Shown piece after piece: positions 1 to 7,173 of a stretch of DNA of 14,233 nt. Both the position numbers and the translations under genes were made by a program. The notes below the pieces were generated by a model. That model did not search any database and was not told the DNA's origin. It was given only the letters and a program-made list of their open reading frames with translations. Source of the DNA: CAYSDL01 sp964429875 (GTDB taxonomy: Bacteria; Fidelibacterota; Marinisomatia; SCGC-AAA003-L08; D37C17); the NCBI GenBank assembly GCA_964429875.1, contig CAYSDL010000037.1:1-14233 (forward strand). Reading direction: 5' to 3'. How positions within the stretch are numbered: position 1 is the stretch's first letter; every line of letters starts with the position of its first letter.

Positions 1-1
1 G

Positions 2-88
2 TATCAAGCTTCATTGGCAGATATTAATAATGATGGTACGGTTAATATTCTAGATATCATATCAATTGTTAATATAATAATAGGATAA
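2..88 (+). CDS. C-terminal end of a secreted protein with a dockerin-like repeat (5' truncated)
   Basis: An open frame enters from the left edge and stops at TAA 86-88, giving 28 residues. Nearly all of it is one dockerin-like calcium-binding repeat: D-x-N-x-D followed by NILDI and ending VNIIIG. This matches the repeats that close two other secreted proteins in the window (the M14 peptidase and the arylsulfotransferase-like protein), so the missing upstream part probably encodes another exported enzyme or surface protein. The next gene begins 4 nt after the stop, so the two are likely co-transcribed. The identity of the main domain cannot be told from here. Confidence 0.72.
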   Translation, partial: YQASLADINNDGTVNILDIISIVNIIIG

Positions 89-92
89 GAAA

Positions 93-2405
93 ATGAAAAA
101 AATACTGCTATTTGTTTTAATATCTTTATCTTTTTGTAATTATGTTTATAAAGAGATTAAAATTAATAATATTCCAAATGCAACTATTCCCTTTTTAAAT
201 TCAATTGGTATAGATCTAGATCACATCTATAAACAAGAAGAATTTATTCAATTTGCTATATCAGAGTATGATTTAGATAAATTAGACATTCATCATATCA
301 ATTATGAAATCATTCATGATAATCTAGAAGAATTTTATGCTCAAAGATTAATGCATGATTTTGAGAGTAGAGATTTTGAATTAGGCTCTATGGGAGGGTA
401 TTATACATATGATGAAATTGAGGAACAATTAAGTCAGATTCATGCTGAGCATCCATCTTTAACTCATTTGGAAGTTATTGGTAATACACTAGAAGGTAGA
501 AATGTATGGGCACTTAAGATAAGTGATAATGCATCTACTTTTGAACAAGATGAAGCTGAGGTTCTTTATACGGGATTACATCATGCAAGAGAACCTATGA
601 GTTATATGAACTTATTTTATTTTATGCATTGGCTTGGAGAAAATTATGAGAATGATCCTTTAGCTTCGCATCTTGTTAATAACAGAGAACTATGGTTTAT
701 CCCAGCTGTTAATCCAGATGGACTTGTATACAATCAATCTATTGCTCCAAATGGTGGAGGGATGCAACGAAAAAATGCTAGAGAGACTTGTAGCGGTTCC
801 CCGGATGGAGTAGACTTGAATAGAAATTATAGTTATATGTGGGGGTATGATAACCAGGGCTCAAGCAATGATGGTTGTGATGAAACTTACAGAGGGAATG
901 GTCCTTTTTCTGAACCTGAGACCCAAGTAATAAGAGATTTTGTAGAACAGCATAATTTTCCTATAGCTTTCAATTATCATAGTTATAGTAACTTATTAAT
1001 TTATCCCTTAGGATATGAATATGAGAACCAAGCACCTCAAGAGGATGTAGATATAATGGTAGAGTATGGTGAGGATATGGTACAGTTTAATAATTATGCA
1101 TTAGGCACTGGGCCAGATCTACTTTATCCAGTAAATGGTGAAGCTTGTGACTGGATGTATGGAGTTCATGATATTTTTGCATATACCCCAGAGATTGGAA
1201 GTAGCTCAGATGGATTTTGGCCATCTACAAATAGAATTCTACCATTAGCTGAAGAAAATCTATATCCAAATCAAGTTCTTGCGCTTAATGTTGGATCAAA
1301 ATATGAAGTAGAAATTTCAACAAATTCTTCAAGTTATGTTTTTGGCGAGGACTACCCTTTGTCAATCATAGTTTCAAATAAAGGTATGGGTGATTCAAAT
1401 GGTGGAGTAATTGTTACTGTTGAATCTTCAGATAATTTAATTTTTGAATTAGATGAAATTGAATTAGATGAAATTGATGCACGACAAACTGTTGATTTAG
1501 GTGAAATAACATATTTTCAATTAAGTTCTTCTTCAAATTCAGGTAATATTGAAAATATTATTGTTAATGTCTACGATGATGATGGTTATTTATATTCTGA
1601 CTCAATTCAAATTATACTAGGAGCAACCGAAAATATAATTTCTAATACATTTGAGAATACATCTAATTGGACAGTTGGGTCCTCTAATGATACTGCTACT
1701 GCAGGTATATGGGAAAGAGCTATTCCAAGTCCTACATATAATGATGCAGGAGAAATGATACAACCCGATCAAGATCATACATTTGATGGAGAATTTTGTT
1801 TTATTACAGAAAATGGAACTAATTCTAGCTTGGGAAATGCAAGTCAAACAGATGTTGACGGTGGTACTACAACATTATTTTCTCCATTATATAATCTTTC
1901 ACAATATGAATCAGCAATAGTTTCTTATTGGTATTGGTATACTAATAATCAAGGTAACAATCCGGGCACAGATCTATGGGTTGTAGATATAAGTGGCGAT
2001 GGTGGAAATACTTGGACAAATTTAGTATCAACAAGTCAGTCGAATAACGATTGGCAATTACAACAATTTCTAATAAATGATTATTTGCAGGAACTAACAA
2101 ATCAGATTCAATTTAGATTTATTGCTCAGGATATATTTAATAATGGAGATCAAGGTTCAGGTGGTTCTTTAGTTGAAGCAGCTCTAGATGATTTTTCAAT
2201 TGATGTATTTTTAAGTGATGATTGTTCACAAGGTGATTTAAATGAAGATAATCTTATTAATGTACAGGATATCGTTCTTCTTGTTAATATTGTTCTAGGT
2301 GGTATTGAATTAGATGATTTGATTATGTGTATAGTAGATCTTAATGATGATGGAAGTGTAGATGTCCTAGATGTAGTTTTATTGGTTAATCTTATCCTAA
2401 ATTAG
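93..2405 (+). CDS. Secreted M14 zinc carboxypeptidase with C-terminal dockerin-like repeats
   Basis: A 770-residue exported metallopeptidase expected to remove C-terminal residues from peptides outside the cytoplasm. The N-terminus (MKK then a hydrophobic run to about residue 15) is a signal peptide. Residues about 20-95 resemble a propeptide. The M14 catalytic domain spans about 100-400: HHAREP gives the zinc ligands H164 and E167, NYHSYS gives the third ligand H296, GVDLNRNY (N243, R244) is the substrate carboxylate-binding region, and YTPEIG gives the catalytic E367. C233 and C262 flank the DLNRN segment and could form a disulfide. Residues about 405-510 look like a beta-sandwich, about 515-705 like a jelly-roll or MAM-type domain, and 714-770 hold two dockerin-like repeats. 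The layout resembles carboxypeptidase T-like proteins extended by accessory domains. The ATG is 4 nt after the upstream stop, with a weak GGA-containing leader. The gene ends tail to tail with queE, 4 nt away. Confidence 0.93.
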   Translation: MKKILLFVLISLSFCNYVYKEIKINNIPNATIPFLNSIGIDLDHIYKQEEFIQFAISEYDLDKLDIHHINYEIIHDNLEEFYAQRLMHDFESRDFELGSMGGYYTYDEIEEQLSQIHAEHPSLTHLEVIGNTLEGRNVWALKISDNASTFEQDEAEVLYTGLHHAREPMSYMNLFYFMHWLGENYENDPLASHLVNNRELWFIPAVNPDGLVYNQSIAPNGGGMQRKNARETCSGSPDGVDLNRNYSYMWGYDNQGSSNDGCDETYRGNGPFSEPETQVIRDFVEQHNFPIAFNYHSYSNLLIYPLGYEYENQAPQEDVDIMVEYGEDMVQFNNYALGTGPDLLYPVNGEACDWMYGVHDIFAYTPEIGSSSDGFWPSTNRILPLAEENLYPNQVLALNVGSKYEVEISTNSSSYVFGEDYPLSIIVSNKGMGDSNGGVIVTVESSDNLIFELDEIELDEIDARQTVDLGEITYFQLSSSSNSGNIENIIVNVYDDDGYLYSDSIQIILGATENIISNTFENTSNWTVGSSNDTATAGIWERAIPSPTYNDAGEMIQPDQDHTFDGEFCFITENGTNSSLGNASQTDVDGGTTTLFSPLYNLSQYESAIVSYWYWYTNNQGNNPGTDLWVVDISGDGGNTWTNLVSTSQSNNDWQLQQFLINDYLQELTNQIQFRFIAQDIFNNGDQGSGGSLVEAALDDFSIDVFLSDDCSQGDLNEDNLINVQDIVLLVNIVLGGIELDDLIMCIVDLNDDGSVDVLDVVLLVNLILN
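1446..1475 (+). repeat. Perfect 15-bp tandem duplication inside the M14 peptidase gene
   Basis: The unit GAATTAGATGAAATT occurs twice back to back and is followed by GAT. It encodes ELDEI twice (residues 452-461) in the beta-sandwich domain. It is in frame and adds acidic residues. It looks like a recent slippage duplication. Confidence 0.85.
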
Positions 2406-2409
2406 ATTT

Positions 2410-3051
2410 TTATACCCCTCTTTTATTATCCTCCCAAATTTCCTTATGAATCTGTATTTGAAATCTAACATCTAAGTTATCTTTCAATATCCAGGCTACT
2501 AAATTTTTAGGTTCTATTTTTTTATAAACTGGAGATAATAAAATAGCACATCTTTTAAATAATTTATATTTTTTAATTATTTTTTTTGTCCATATATAAT
2601 CTTTTTTATCACCAATAACAAATTTGATTTCATCAGTATTTTTTATATAATCAATATTTTCCCATAAATTTTTATCTACCATATCACTTGATGGACATTT
2701 TAAGTCTAAAACAATATGAGTTTTTTTTGGGATTTTTTTAATTGGCAAAGATCCCCCTGTCTCAATTAAAACTTTTTTGTTAATATTTTGCAACTCTGAA
2801 ATTAATTTTATGCAGTTTTCCTGAATAAGAGGCTCCCCTCCAGTAATTTCTACTAAATTACATTTGTATGTATTTACTTTTGTTAGAATTTCTTCAATGC
2901 TCATTTCAATTCCTTCATGAAAAGCATATTCAGTATCACAGTAGCTACATCTTAGATTACAGTAGGTGAATCTAATGAAAATACACGGTAAACCTGAAAA
3001 GGAAGATTCTCCTTGAATGCTATAATAAATTTCATTTATTTTTATGTTCAT
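2410..3051 (-). CDS. queE: 7-carboxy-7-deazaguanine synthase (radical SAM)
   Basis: A 213-residue radical SAM enzyme that turns 6-carboxy-tetrahydropterin into 7-carboxy-7-deazaguanine, the ring-contraction step on the way to queuosine in tRNA. The N-terminus carries the QueE signature YSIQGES and the cluster motif CNLRCSYCD (C31, C35, C38), followed by TEYAF. ITGGEPL at 69-75 is the SAM-binding GGEP motif. Length fits the family. The gene stands alone on the minus strand: its stop lies 4 nt from the stop of the M14 peptidase, and its start faces the serine operon across 103 nt. No other queuosine genes (queC, queD, queF) are in the window. The leader before ATG is AT-rich with no Shine-Dalgarno sequence. 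Deazaguanine products can also feed DNA modification, but nothing here suggests that. Confidence 0.92.
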   Translation of the reverse strand: MNIKINEIYYSIQGESSFSGLPCIFIRFTYCNLRCSYCDTEYAFHEGIEMSIEEILTKVNTYKCNLVEITGGEPLIQENCIKLISELQNINKKVLIETGGSLPIKKIPKKTHIVLDLKCPSSDMVDKNLWENIDYIKNTDEIKFVIGDKKDYIWTKKIIKKYKLFKRCAILLSPVYKKIEPKNLVAWILKDNLDVRFQIQIHKEIWEDNKRGV

Positions 3052-3141
3052 ATATCTAATTTATGAATAATTATTTTATCACTTTTATATAGAAAAATAT
3101 ATTTTTAATTTACATTATCTTCATTCAATAAATATAACTGT

Positions 3142-3149
3142 AAAAGGAA
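3142..3149 (+). promoter_or_regulatory. Shine-Dalgarno site that sets a TTG start
   Basis: AAAAGGAA lies 5 nt before TTG at 3155. No in-frame ATG occurs just upstream, and the protein from this TTG begins directly with the conserved N-terminal LFIPGPT segment. The site therefore supports TTG initiation. It is one of the clearest ribosome binding sites in a window where many starts have none. Confidence 0.75.
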
Positions 3150-3154
3150 TTATT

Positions 3155-4225
3155 TTGTCTGATTTTCCAAAATTGTTTATTCCAGGGCCAACTTATGTTT
3201 CAGATGAAATATTGAATTCATTATCGACTCATCAAATCGGACATAGAACACCTGAAATTTCTAAATTAATAGATTTTCTAGTTAAAGGAATACAAAAAGT
3301 GTTATATACTGACAATCATATTTATCTTGCTTCACATGCAGCTACAGGTTTATGGGAAATGGGAACTAAAAACAGTGTTGATAAAGGGGTCCTGCATTGT
3401 TCAAATGGTGCCTTTAGCTCCAAGTGGGCATTTTCATCAAAAAAAAATGGTTTTAATTGTTTTGCAATTGAATATGAATGGGGAAAAGGAGTAAAGGCAG
3501 AAGATGTTGATAAACATTTATCTTCAGGTAAATATAATGTATTAGCTATGGTTCATAATGAAACTTCTACAGGTGTAATGAGTAACCTTAAAGAAATTTC
3601 TGAATTATTAAAAGAAAAATATCCTGATGTTATATGGCTTGTTGATGCAGTTAGTTCTATGGCTGGAATAAAAATCAATGTAGATGAATTGGGTATTGAC
3701 TTTTTATTGTCTTCAACACAAAAAGCATGGGGACTCCCAGCTGGTTTCTCTATTTGTTCAGTTTCAAATAAATTAATTGAAAAATCTAAGACTATTTCAA
3801 ATAAAGGTTATTTTTTAGATATTGAAGTTTACGAAAAATATTATGCTAAACTGCAGACCCCTACAACACCCTCTTTGCCTCATATGTTTGGATTAAAAAA
3901 AGTTCTTGAATTGATTAAAAATGAAGGAATTGAAAACCGATGGAAAAGACATATTGAAATGTCAAAATTTACAACAGATTGGGCATTAAGGCATGGTCAA
4001 GAAATATTTCCAGAAGATGGATGCCAATCTTACACTTTAACTTGTCTTAAGAATATTCAAAAATGGGATATTAATGCTATATATGAGAAATTGTTAGAAA
4101 GAGGATTTAGAATGGACCGAGGATACGGAGATTTAAAAGGAAAGGTGTTTAGGATTCCTCATATGGGTAATGTTTATATGGATGACTTAAAAGAATACCT
4201 AAGTGAAATAGATAGGTTGTTATGA
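3155..4225 (+). CDS. Class V PLP aminotransferase, probable phosphoserine aminotransferase
   Basis: A 356-residue fold-type I aminotransferase of the alanine-glyoxylate/serine-pyruvate branch of class V. The N-terminus has LFIPGPT and QIGHRTPE, typical of the branch. NETSTG (135-140) and WLVDAVSS (D164 beneath the pyridine ring) precede SSTQKAWG, where K190 is the expected PLP lysine. Its last bases overlap serA by ATGA, so the two are almost surely translated together. The likely job is therefore 3-phosphohydroxypyruvate to phosphoserine, a role this family fills in some lineages instead of classical SerC. This is inference from context: alanine-glyoxylate or serine-glyoxylate transamination remains possible. 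Translation starts at TTG behind a strong Shine-Dalgarno site. It is the only gene in the window ending in TGA, and that TGA is forced by the ATGA overlap. Confidence 0.88.
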   Translation: MSDFPKLFIPGPTYVSDEILNSLSTHQIGHRTPEISKLIDFLVKGIQKVLYTDNHIYLASHAATGLWEMGTKNSVDKGVLHCSNGAFSSKWAFSSKKNGFNCFAIEYEWGKGVKAEDVDKHLSSGKYNVLAMVHNETSTGVMSNLKEISELLKEKYPDVIWLVDAVSSMAGIKINVDELGIDFLLSSTQKAWGLPAGFSICSVSNKLIEKSKTISNKGYFLDIEVYEKYYAKLQTPTTPSLPHMFGLKKVLELIKNEGIENRWKRHIEMSKFTTDWALRHGQEIFPEDGCQSYTLTCLKNIQKWDINAIYEKLLERGFRMDRGYGDLKGKVFRIPHMGNVYMDDLKEYLSEIDRLL

Positions 4226-5802
4226 ATAGAAAAGTATTAATCACTGACCCTATATCAGAATTAGGGATTGAAAAATTGAAAGATGCAGGTATAGAAGTTT
4301 TATATAAGCCTGAAAGCTCTTCAGATGAGATCCGCTCTATGTTAAGTGATATCGATGGGTGGATTATTAGAAGTGGTACAAAAATAAATAAAGAATTTAT
4401 TCAGGATTCAAAAAAACTACAAATTATTGGTAGAGCTGGTGTTGGAACTGATAATATTGATATTAAAGAAGCAACTTTAAAAGGTGTGATAGTATCAAAT
4501 GTTCCTGATGGAAATACAATCTCAGCAGCAGAACATACAATTGCAATGATTCTTTCTCTATCTAGAAATATACATTTAGGTCATATGGGGCTGATGGAAG
4601 GTGATTGGAATAGGCATAATCTTACAGGTACTGAATTGCAAAACAAAATTCTTGGTGTTGTTGGTCTTGGTAAAATTGGTAAAGAAGTAATTAAGAGAGC
4701 TATTTCTTATGATATGAAAATATTAGGGTATGATCCTTATATAAATCAAGATAATTTTGATAAAGAGGAGATTGAAGTAGTTTCAATAGATGAGCTAGTT
4801 GAGAAATCAGATTATGTTACTATACATGTTCCAATTAATGATTCAACAAGAAATCTTTTTGATTATAACCAAATGAAAAAAATGAAGAATTCCGCAAGGA
4901 TTATAAATGTGGCAAGAGGTGGGATAATCAATGAAGAAGATTTAGCAAAAGCTTTAAATGATAATATTCTTTCTGGAGCAGCAATTGATGTATTTACAAA
5001 AGAGCCTATTGATTCTAATAATCCATTGTTAACAACTAAAAATATTTTGTTAACTCCTCATCTAGGCGCATCAACTTTTGAAGCAAAAGAAGGAGTTAGT
5101 TTAAATGTTTGTCAACAAATTATTGATTATTTTTCTGAAGGAAAGATATCTAATGCCATTAATTTGCCAATATCTGACCAATCAGTGATGAAAAAAATGT
5201 TACCATATTATAGATTAGCTGATAAAATGGGAATGATGTCATCGCAATTAACTATGTCTCCAATAAAAAATATAAGAATCACATGTTTTGGAGAAGCTGA
5301 AGATAGCAAATCAATTGCTCTTATTTTTATTAGAGGTTTATTATCTAATATAATTGATAATCGTGTTAATATGATTAATGCAAATGCTATTGCAAATGAA
5401 AGAGGCATCAATTATTCACATTCTTATGATAATGAAATCACCTCTTATCTAAATTTAATTAATTGTATCGTTGAAACCGAAAATGATAGGATTGAACTAT
5501 CTGGAAGTGTTTTTTCTAAAAATCATATGAGAATTGTTAATGTTATGGGCTTTGATACTGATTTAGATCCATCAGGTAATATGTTGTTTATTAAGAATAA
5601 AGATGTTCCTGGAGTTGTAGGAAAAATTGGCACATTGTTAGGGGATCTTAATATTAATATTTCTGGATATTTGCTTAGTAAAAAGATTAATAATGATTTT
5701 GCTTTTGCTATAATAAAGATTGATTCAATGTTAGAAAAAGAAGTTTTGAATAAACTTAAAAAGTTTGATGAACTATTGGAAATCAAACAAGTGATTTTAT
5801 AG
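4222..5802 (+). CDS. serA: D-3-phosphoglycerate dehydrogenase, long form with ACT domain
   Basis: A 526-residue cytoplasmic enzyme that oxidises 3-phosphoglycerate to 3-phosphohydroxypyruvate with NAD, the first step of serine synthesis. The substrate-binding and nucleotide-binding parts are clear: GRAGVGTDNID near residue 70, GLGKIG (148-153) as the dinucleotide loop, ARGG with catalytic R232, TKEP with E261, and LTPHLGAST with H280. Residues about 320-450 form the intervening (ASB-type) domain of long SerA proteins. Residues about 453-526 are an ACT domain (DVPGVVGKIG, then INISGY), which in relatives senses serine. Feedback inhibition by serine is thus likely but unproven here. The start overlaps the aminotransferase stop as ATGA, and a small coiled-coil gene begins 2 nt after its stop. 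No serB phosphatase is seen in the window. Confidence 0.95.
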   Translation: MNRKVLITDPISELGIEKLKDAGIEVLYKPESSSDEIRSMLSDIDGWIIRSGTKINKEFIQDSKKLQIIGRAGVGTDNIDIKEATLKGVIVSNVPDGNTISAAEHTIAMILSLSRNIHLGHMGLMEGDWNRHNLTGTELQNKILGVVGLGKIGKEVIKRAISYDMKILGYDPYINQDNFDKEEIEVVSIDELVEKSDYVTIHVPINDSTRNLFDYNQMKKMKNSARIINVARGGIINEEDLAKALNDNILSGAAIDVFTKEPIDSNNPLLTTKNILLTPHLGASTFEAKEGVSLNVCQQIIDYFSEGKISNAINLPISDQSVMKKMLPYYRLADKMGMMSSQLTMSPIKNIRITCFGEAEDSKSIALIFIRGLLSNIIDNRVNMINANAIANERGINYSHSYDNEITSYLNLINCIVETENDRIELSGSVFSKNHMRIVNVMGFDTDLDPSGNMLFIKNKDVPGVVGKIGTLLGDLNINISGYLLSKKINNDFAFAIIKIDSMLEKEVLNKLKKFDELLEIKQVIL

Positions 5803-5804
5803 TT

Positions 5805-6128
5805 ATGGCTTCAACAATAGAAAAATATATTCAAATATTTTCAGATAAAAAAAAATCAAGTAAAAAAGATATAGTTTCTATTATTAATAAAATAAAAAAA
5901 GAGAGTAAAGATTTAGGGCTTAAAGGGAAAACAAAATTAGAGTTAGAAAAAGCAAAATTAGATCTTAAAAAGAATTATTATAAACTTGGTATGCACATAT
6001 CAAAAAAATTTATTTCTGAAAATATTAAAGATTTTAGTTATGATGATAAATTTAAAGAATTGGTAGATGAGATTAAAAATTTACAATCATATATTCATAA
6101 TTTATCGAACAAACAAATTAAGTTATAA
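5805..6128 (+). CDS. Small lysine-rich coiled-coil protein of unknown function
   Basis: A 107-residue protein I do not recognise. It is highly charged, with many lysines, and is predicted to be almost all helical. Residues 42-75 (KTKLELEKAKLDLKK and on) and 80-105 look like coiled-coil or helical-hairpin segments. It has no signal peptide, membrane segment or cysteine, so it is probably cytoplasmic. Its ATG lies 2 nt after the serA stop, so it is very likely co-translated with the serine genes. A 62-nt gap follows before the M23 peptidase. The segment KKNYYKLGMHISKKF followed by DFSYDDKF looks conserved-like and would make a good search seed. A role in organising or regulating a partner protein is possible but unsupported. 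Confidence 0.75.
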   Translation: MASTIEKYIQIFSDKKKSSKKDIVSIINKIKKESKDLGLKGKTKLELEKAKLDLKKNYYKLGMHISKKFISENIKDFSYDDKFKELVDEIKNLQSYIHNLSNKQIKL

Positions 6129-6190
6129 TTCATCTTTGAAAATTAGACCTATATTATTTAATTTACAGGCATGATTATTTCTCAATCATT

Positions 6191-7129
6191 ATGTTGAAAA
6201 ATCTAAAAAAGTATAAATTAATATTAATCAATGAAAATGGTTTAGATGCTAAAGAACTTAATTCTAAAACAATTTTTTTGATTTCTTTTATAACATTGAG
6301 CAGCATTTCAGCTTTTTTTACTCTTTCTTTCTTTTCTACAGACATATCAAATTTGTTAAGTCTTAAATCAATAAGTAAGCACAGAGAAAACAATGAAAAA
6401 CTACAACTTATTATTTCAAACCAGCAGGATCAAATAGATATACTTAAAGATGATTTAGATAATATCTCAAAAAGAGATGAAAATTTAAGAAAGCTTGTAA
6501 AACTCCCCCCAATTAATTCAGATATTAGAAAATTAGGTGTTGGAGGTTCATCAGATGATGATAAATTCAATAGAATTGAGTATTTATTACCTACTGATGT
6601 TGATTTGAATAATCTTCAAAATACAATAAATTATATAAAAAGAAGCATTAATCTAGAAAATTTAAGTTATTCTGAAATTGAAACTATTACAAATGAAAGA
6701 ATTGATGAAATTTTACATTATCCAGCTATATATCCTGTAATTTTAGAAAATTGCAAATTATCATCTAGATTTGGATATAGAGTTGATCCTTTTACAAAAA
6801 AAAGAAAATTACATGAAGGTCATGATTTTTCTGCTAAGATAGGTGAGGATGTGATTTGCACTGCTAATGGTACTGTAAAATCTTCAAAAAAATACGGGTC
6901 CTTTGGTAATTTTATTGAGATAGATCATGGTAATGGTTATGCAACTGTTTATGGTCATTTGTCAAAACGATTAGTTAAAAAAGGTGATAAAGTAGAACGA
7001 GGTCAAATTATTGCAAGTATTGGTAATACAGGAAAATCTACTGCTCCCCATTTGCATTATGAAATAAAACATAATAAAAAAAGATTAGATCCTACAGATT
7101 TTTATTATGATCTTTCATATTCCAAATAA
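6191..7129 (+). CDS. Membrane-anchored M23 (LytM-type) metallopeptidase
   Basis: A 312-residue peptidoglycan hydrolase or LytM regulator facing the periplasm. A short basic cytoplasmic segment is followed by one membrane helix at about 28-49. A coiled coil runs over about 55-100 and a linker to about 180. The LytM domain fills about 190-306: SSRFGYRVDPF opens it, HEGHD gives zinc ligands H208 and D212, YGHLS contains the conserved H256, and HLHYE gives H287 and H289. All metal-binding residues are present, so it should be catalytically active, cutting stem-peptide cross-links. The anchor, coiled coil and LytM order is common in Gram-negative cell-shape and division hydrolases. There is no Shine-Dalgarno sequence. 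A small inverted repeat (6171-6189) ends 1 nt before the ATG. A SPOR protein about 3 kb downstream suggests a shared envelope role. Confidence 0.92.
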   Translation: MLKNLKKYKLILINENGLDAKELNSKTIFLISFITLSSISAFFTLSFFSTDISNLLSLKSISKHRENNEKLQLIISNQQDQIDILKDDLDNISKRDENLRKLVKLPPINSDIRKLGVGGSSDDDKFNRIEYLLPTDVDLNNLQNTINYIKRSINLENLSYSEIETITNERIDEILHYPAIYPVILENCKLSSRFGYRVDPFTKKRKLHEGHDFSAKIGEDVICTANGTVKSSKKYGSFGNFIEIDHGNGYATVYGHLSKRLVKKGDKVERGQIIASIGNTGKSTAPHLHYEIKHNKKRLDPTDFYYDLSYSK

Positions 7130-7173
7130 TATTCTTACTATAAAATAAGTTTTATATTATTTAAATTTTAATT

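Noticed and set aside
3109..3138. Sigma70-like pair TTTACA (3109-3114) and TATAAC (3133-3138) upstream of the aminotransferase
   Set aside because: The expected transcription start would fall at about 3145, on top of the Shine-Dalgarno site, and the region is so AT-rich that many such pairs can be drawn.
4223..4243. Read-through of the aminotransferase TGA as selenocysteine
   Set aside because: The TGA is at the natural end of the family and overlaps the serA start; only a few codons follow before TAA, and no convincing SECIS-like hairpin is seen.
5208..5786. Two minus-strand open frames (5208-5411 and 5523-5786) opposite serA
   Set aside because: Antisense shadows of conserved SerA sequence with no independent support.
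6171..6189. 6-bp inverted repeat ATGATT/AATCAT ending 1 nt before the M23 start codon, as a translation control hairpin
   Set aside because: Short, mostly A-T stem with a 7-nt loop; chance is likely and no binding motif is evident.
6175..6393. Minus-strand open frame opposite the start of the M23 gene
   Set aside because: Antisense of the signal-anchor and coiled-coil coding region; no recognisable protein or leader.
7139..7156. 7-bp inverted repeat TATAAAA-TAAG-TTTTATA between the M23 gene and miaB, as a terminator
   Set aside because: The stem is all A-T with no following clean T run; too weak for an intrinsic terminator.
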